From the NCBI GenBank assembly GCA_021812745.1, contig JAKAMS010000011.1:1-16705 (forward strand): a stretch of DNA of 16,705 bases, given 5' to 3'. This document shows, piece after piece, positions 14,950 to 16,705 of this stretch (its first letter is position 1; each line of letters begins with the position of its first letter). The stretch comes from Bacteroidota bacterium (GTDB lineage: Bacteria; Bacteroidota; Ignavibacteria; Ignavibacteriales; Melioribacteraceae). A program made the position numbers and the translations under genes. The notes under the pieces are model-generated. The model saw only the letters and a program-made list of their open reading frames with translations, made no database searches and was not told the DNA's origin.

Positions 14950-16366
14950 TCATAAATTCTTTTAATATAGATAATGACAAAAGGTTTGTTTTATTAACCG
15001 TTACAATGAATATAATCACTGAAAGGATTAGAACTAACCACCATGCTATACCGAGCAATTGCATTACTCTTCCGAAAATCATTACTGTTAGAAAAGAACT
15101 TGCTGACCTTAACAATATTTTAGAATGTAAATCATTTGTTGTTTTCCAATGTAAATAAATAAGTCCAGCAAAAACAGCAACCTCACTTAATATAGTTGCA
15201 ATTGCAGCACCGTATGCGAGATACCTCGGTATTAAAATAAAATTTAGTACAATGTTAACAAATGCGCCTGCGGCAATCACATATGAATAATGCTTCTGTT
15301 CATTCCACGCAATAAGAGGATTTCCATAAGTCATATTTAGATAGACTAAAAAAACATTTAGGATCAGTATTCTCAGCAGAGGAACTGAAGCTTCATATTC
15401 AGAACCGAATACAATTCTAATAATTTCTGAGGCAAACAAAATACCCATCGAAGTAAAAAATATTCCGGTCGTAAACATTAGCCGCGCATAGGAATTCATC
15501 AGCCGAGATCGTTCCTTACTATGATTATGAAATTTAGCAAGCTGCTGGAAAAATGATTGTAGAATTATCGAAGCCGGTACAACGGCTAGGAGAATTATCT
15601 TATATGCAGCGGCATAATAACCCAACTCATGTTTTGTCGAAATCATTCCCAACATTACCTGATCAAGATTGTAATAAATATTAATCATTAGCGCAGAAAT
15701 AGCTAAAGGTGCGGATGCTTTCATAATTTCTTTAATAAATATCGGATCAAATAAGAATTTGAGTCTATACGAATATTTTATAAAATAAATTAAGAGTACA
15801 AATGAGTTTATGGATGACGACATTGTTAAAATCAAAATAACATGTATGACGGAATCCGAATGATGCACCAATATTATAAATGCTATAAGAGACAAGAATG
15901 CTGAGAGAATTTGTGCCAATGAAATGGGAAATGTTCTTTCGATTCCACGAAATGCCCAATTGATTAGCAGTGCATTCGGGAAAAAAGTAAAAGTGTAGAT
16001 GAGAAATGAATTTCTGACTAATGAAGATTGAGATATAAATAAAAGAACAACGGCAAAAAGGAAATAGAATATGAATGCTATAATCAACCGGAAAGAAATT
16101 AATTTACTCACATAAATAGAAATATCCTCCTCGCCCCTTGCAATATCCCTACTGCCGATCGTATCAGTTCCGCAATTAATTATAATAAGGAAGAAAGAAG
16201 TAAGTGCAAGAATGAAGTTTATCAGACCAAAACTGTCAACTAGAAGTATTCGTGCGAGATAAGCAAAAGAGATAAAATTTATAATCCTGCTAATTATTTC
16301 TGCAGAGGAAAGAATTAAAATATTTTTAAATATTCTTGTCTTGATATCTCTACCTGCAAGGGACAA
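14936..16366 (-). CDS. wzx: oligosaccharide flippase, Wzx/polysaccharide transporter family
   Basis: A 476-residue, strongly hydrophobic protein with about 12-14 predicted membrane segments, of the MOP superfamily. It would flip undecaprenyl-diphosphate-linked repeat units from the cytosolic to the periplasmic face of the inner membrane. Typical are the N-terminal KNILILSSAEIISRIINF (residues 15-32), the motif GTDTIGSRDIARG, and the central YNLDQVMLG followed by GYYAAAYKI. It is the first gene of the five-gene overlapping operon. The start is TTG at 16366; upstream the frame stays open to about 16451 but holds no ATG, GTG or TTG, so TTG 16366 is the earliest usual start, with no Shine-Dalgarno. 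Flanking sequence upstream is disrupted (hairpin, tRNA fragment), so the promoter is unclear. Confidence 0.9.
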   Translation of the reverse strand: MSLAGRDIKTRIFKNILILSSAEIISRIINFISFAYLARILLVDSFGLINFILALTSFFLIIINCGTDTIGSRDIARGEEDISIYVSKLISFRLIIAFIFYFLFAVVLLFISQSSLVRNSFLIYTFTFFPNALLINWAFRGIERTFPISLAQILSAFLSLIAFIILVHHSDSVIHVILILTMSSSINSFVLLIYFIKYSYRLKFLFDPIFIKEIMKASAPLAISALMINIYYNLDQVMLGMISTKHELGYYAAAYKIILLAVVPASIILQSFFQQLAKFHNHSKERSRLMNSYARLMFTTGIFFTSMGILFASEIIRIVFGSEYEASVPLLRILILNVFLVYLNMTYGNPLIAWNEQKHYSYVIAAGAFVNIVLNFILIPRYLAYGAAIATILSEVAVFAGLIYLHWKTTNDLHSKILLRSASSFLTVMIFGRVMQLLGIAWWLVLILSVIIFIVTVNKTNLLSLSILKEFMNEEI

Positions 16367-16443
16367 ATGATCAAATTGGGAAGAACATGAAAATTGAGAT
16401 ACGAAGAAAGGTGCAATAAAGAAAACAACACTGTTTAGAAAAA

Positions 16444-16460
16444 GGGAAAATTATTTTCCC
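16444..16460. other. hairpin (7-bp stem, 3-base loop)
   Basis: GGGAAAA (16444-16450), TTA, TTTTCCC (16454-16460) is a perfect inverted repeat just upstream of the flippase start and 10 bases before the tRNA fragment. No T-run follows on the plus strand. Seen from the minus strand it lies between the partial right-hand gene and the operon and could end transcription from that gene or sit in the operon leader. Confidence 0.45.
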
Positions 16461-16470
16461 CATCAACAAG

Positions 16471-16503
16471 AAGGGGGCGGGAGTTCGAATCTCCCCACCC
16501 CGA
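16471..16503 (+). tRNA. 3' half of a tRNA gene (Pro-like), truncated; probable attachment-site scar
   Basis: A T-arm with five perfect pairs, GGGAG (16479-16483) and CTCCC (16491-16495), closes the canonical loop TTCGAAT (16484-16490). It is followed by a seven-base acceptor strand CACCCCG (16496-16502) and discriminator A (16503). CCA is not encoded. The partner 5' acceptor strand CGGGGTG is absent from the preceding 80 bases, and no D-arm or anticodon arm can be drawn, so only the 3' half is present. CACCCCG plus A is what bacterial proline tRNAs usually end with, hence the tentative identity. A tmRNA 3' end is an alternative. Such 3' fragments are the usual leftovers of integrase-mediated insertion into a tRNA gene. 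Confidence 0.6.
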
Positions 16504-16523
16504 CAATTTATTACTATAATTTC

Positions 16524-16705
16524 TCAGTACGGTCCTGTTACTGCTCCGCCCTGGTCGTGTGATACCCAATACCAGCCGGTCTTTGACGTATCATTTATCC
16601 ATTTCTCTTTTACTATCGTTATGTTTCTTGCCCAACCAGTGCCGCTTGCGGTGCCTGTTGTATTTATTGTTTGTTTTAGTACAAACCACCTATATACCCA
16701 ATTAC
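16524..16705 (-). CDS. C-terminal end of an unrecognised protein (partial)
   Basis: A minus-strand frame enters from the right edge and runs 60 codons to a TGA at 16526-16524. The peptide is rich in Trp (six), Gly and Thr and ends GWYWVSHDQGGAVTGPY; aromatic- and Gly/Thr-rich composition of this kind suggests a beta-rich extracellular or phage structural protein, but I recognise no family. The segment is about 44% GC by hand count, clearly above the neighbouring AT-rich polysaccharide genes, and it lies just beyond the tRNA fragment, both consistent with foreign origin. A plus-strand frame is also open across the same bases, so coding on the minus strand is probable, not certain. Confidence 0.45.
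   Translation of the reverse strand, partial: NWVYRWFVLKQTINTTGTASGTGWARNITIVKEKWINDTSKTGWYWVSHDQGGAVTGPY

Noticed and set aside
16427..16503. Complete tRNA gene ending at 16503
   Set aside because: The T-arm and acceptor 3' strand are perfect, but no pairing 5' acceptor strand, D-arm or anticodon arm can be drawn in the upstream 80 bases.
16511..16705. Open plus-strand frame at the right edge
   Set aside because: Open across the region but without a good start or protein-like composition; the Trp/Gly-rich minus-strand frame is likelier.
1..16705. CRISPR arrays, insertion sequences, transposases or integrases
   Set aside because: No regularly spaced repeats and no transposase or integrase motifs were seen; the only mobility hint is the tRNA fragment.

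Overview
This AT-rich window encodes polypeptides typical of the FCB group of bacteria, most likely Ignavibacteriota or a close Bacteroidota relative. The strongest clue is a huge secreted C25 cysteine peptidase that ends in a Por-type (type IX secretion, T9SS) sorting domain with the usual YPNPF-type start. Weak or absent Shine-Dalgarno sequences at several starts also fit. The placement rests on gene content, not on a marker gene.

Region 1 (1-4393) is a hexuronate catabolic module. A PfkB-type 2-keto-3-deoxygluconate (KDG) kinase, cut by the left edge, lies downstream of an SDR-type D-mannonate oxidoreductase (UxuB-like) on the minus strand. Divergent from them is a UxaE-type tagaturonate/fructuronate epimerase, and convergent with that is a second full-length KDG kinase. 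A strong bidirectional terminator separates the last two. Together they suggest the route tagaturonate -> fructuronate -> mannonate -> KDG -> KDPG, which joins galacturonate and glucuronate breakdown without tagaturonate reductase and altronate dehydratase. Isomerase, mannonate dehydratase and aldolase genes are not in the window.

Region 2 (4493-9955) is one minus-strand gene of about 5.3 kb: signal peptide, gingipain/PorU-like N-terminal part, C25 catalytic domain with a visible His/Cys pair, a string of beta-sandwich domains including one that closely resembles the eukaryotic FAM3/ILEI (PANDER) fold, and the T9SS C-terminal domain. Its upstream region is shared with a divergent glycosyltransferase and holds a perfect 19-bp palindrome.

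Region 3 (9956-16366) is a surface polysaccharide locus: a WecG/TagA/CpsF-type glycosyltransferase on the plus strand, then a tightly overlapping minus-strand operon in the order flippase (wzx), UDP-galactopyranose mutase (glf), GT2, GT9 and GT4. This predicts a lipid-linked, galactofuranose-containing glycan that is flipped across the inner membrane. No initiating phosphoglycosyltransferase, Wzy polymerase or ligase is visible.

Region 4 (16367-16705) contains a 7-bp hairpin, the 3' half of a tRNA gene (Pro-like acceptor strand) with no matching 5' half, and the C-terminal end of an unrecognised, GC-richer gene. It looks like an integration scar or the edge of a mobile or transferred segment abutting the polysaccharide operon.
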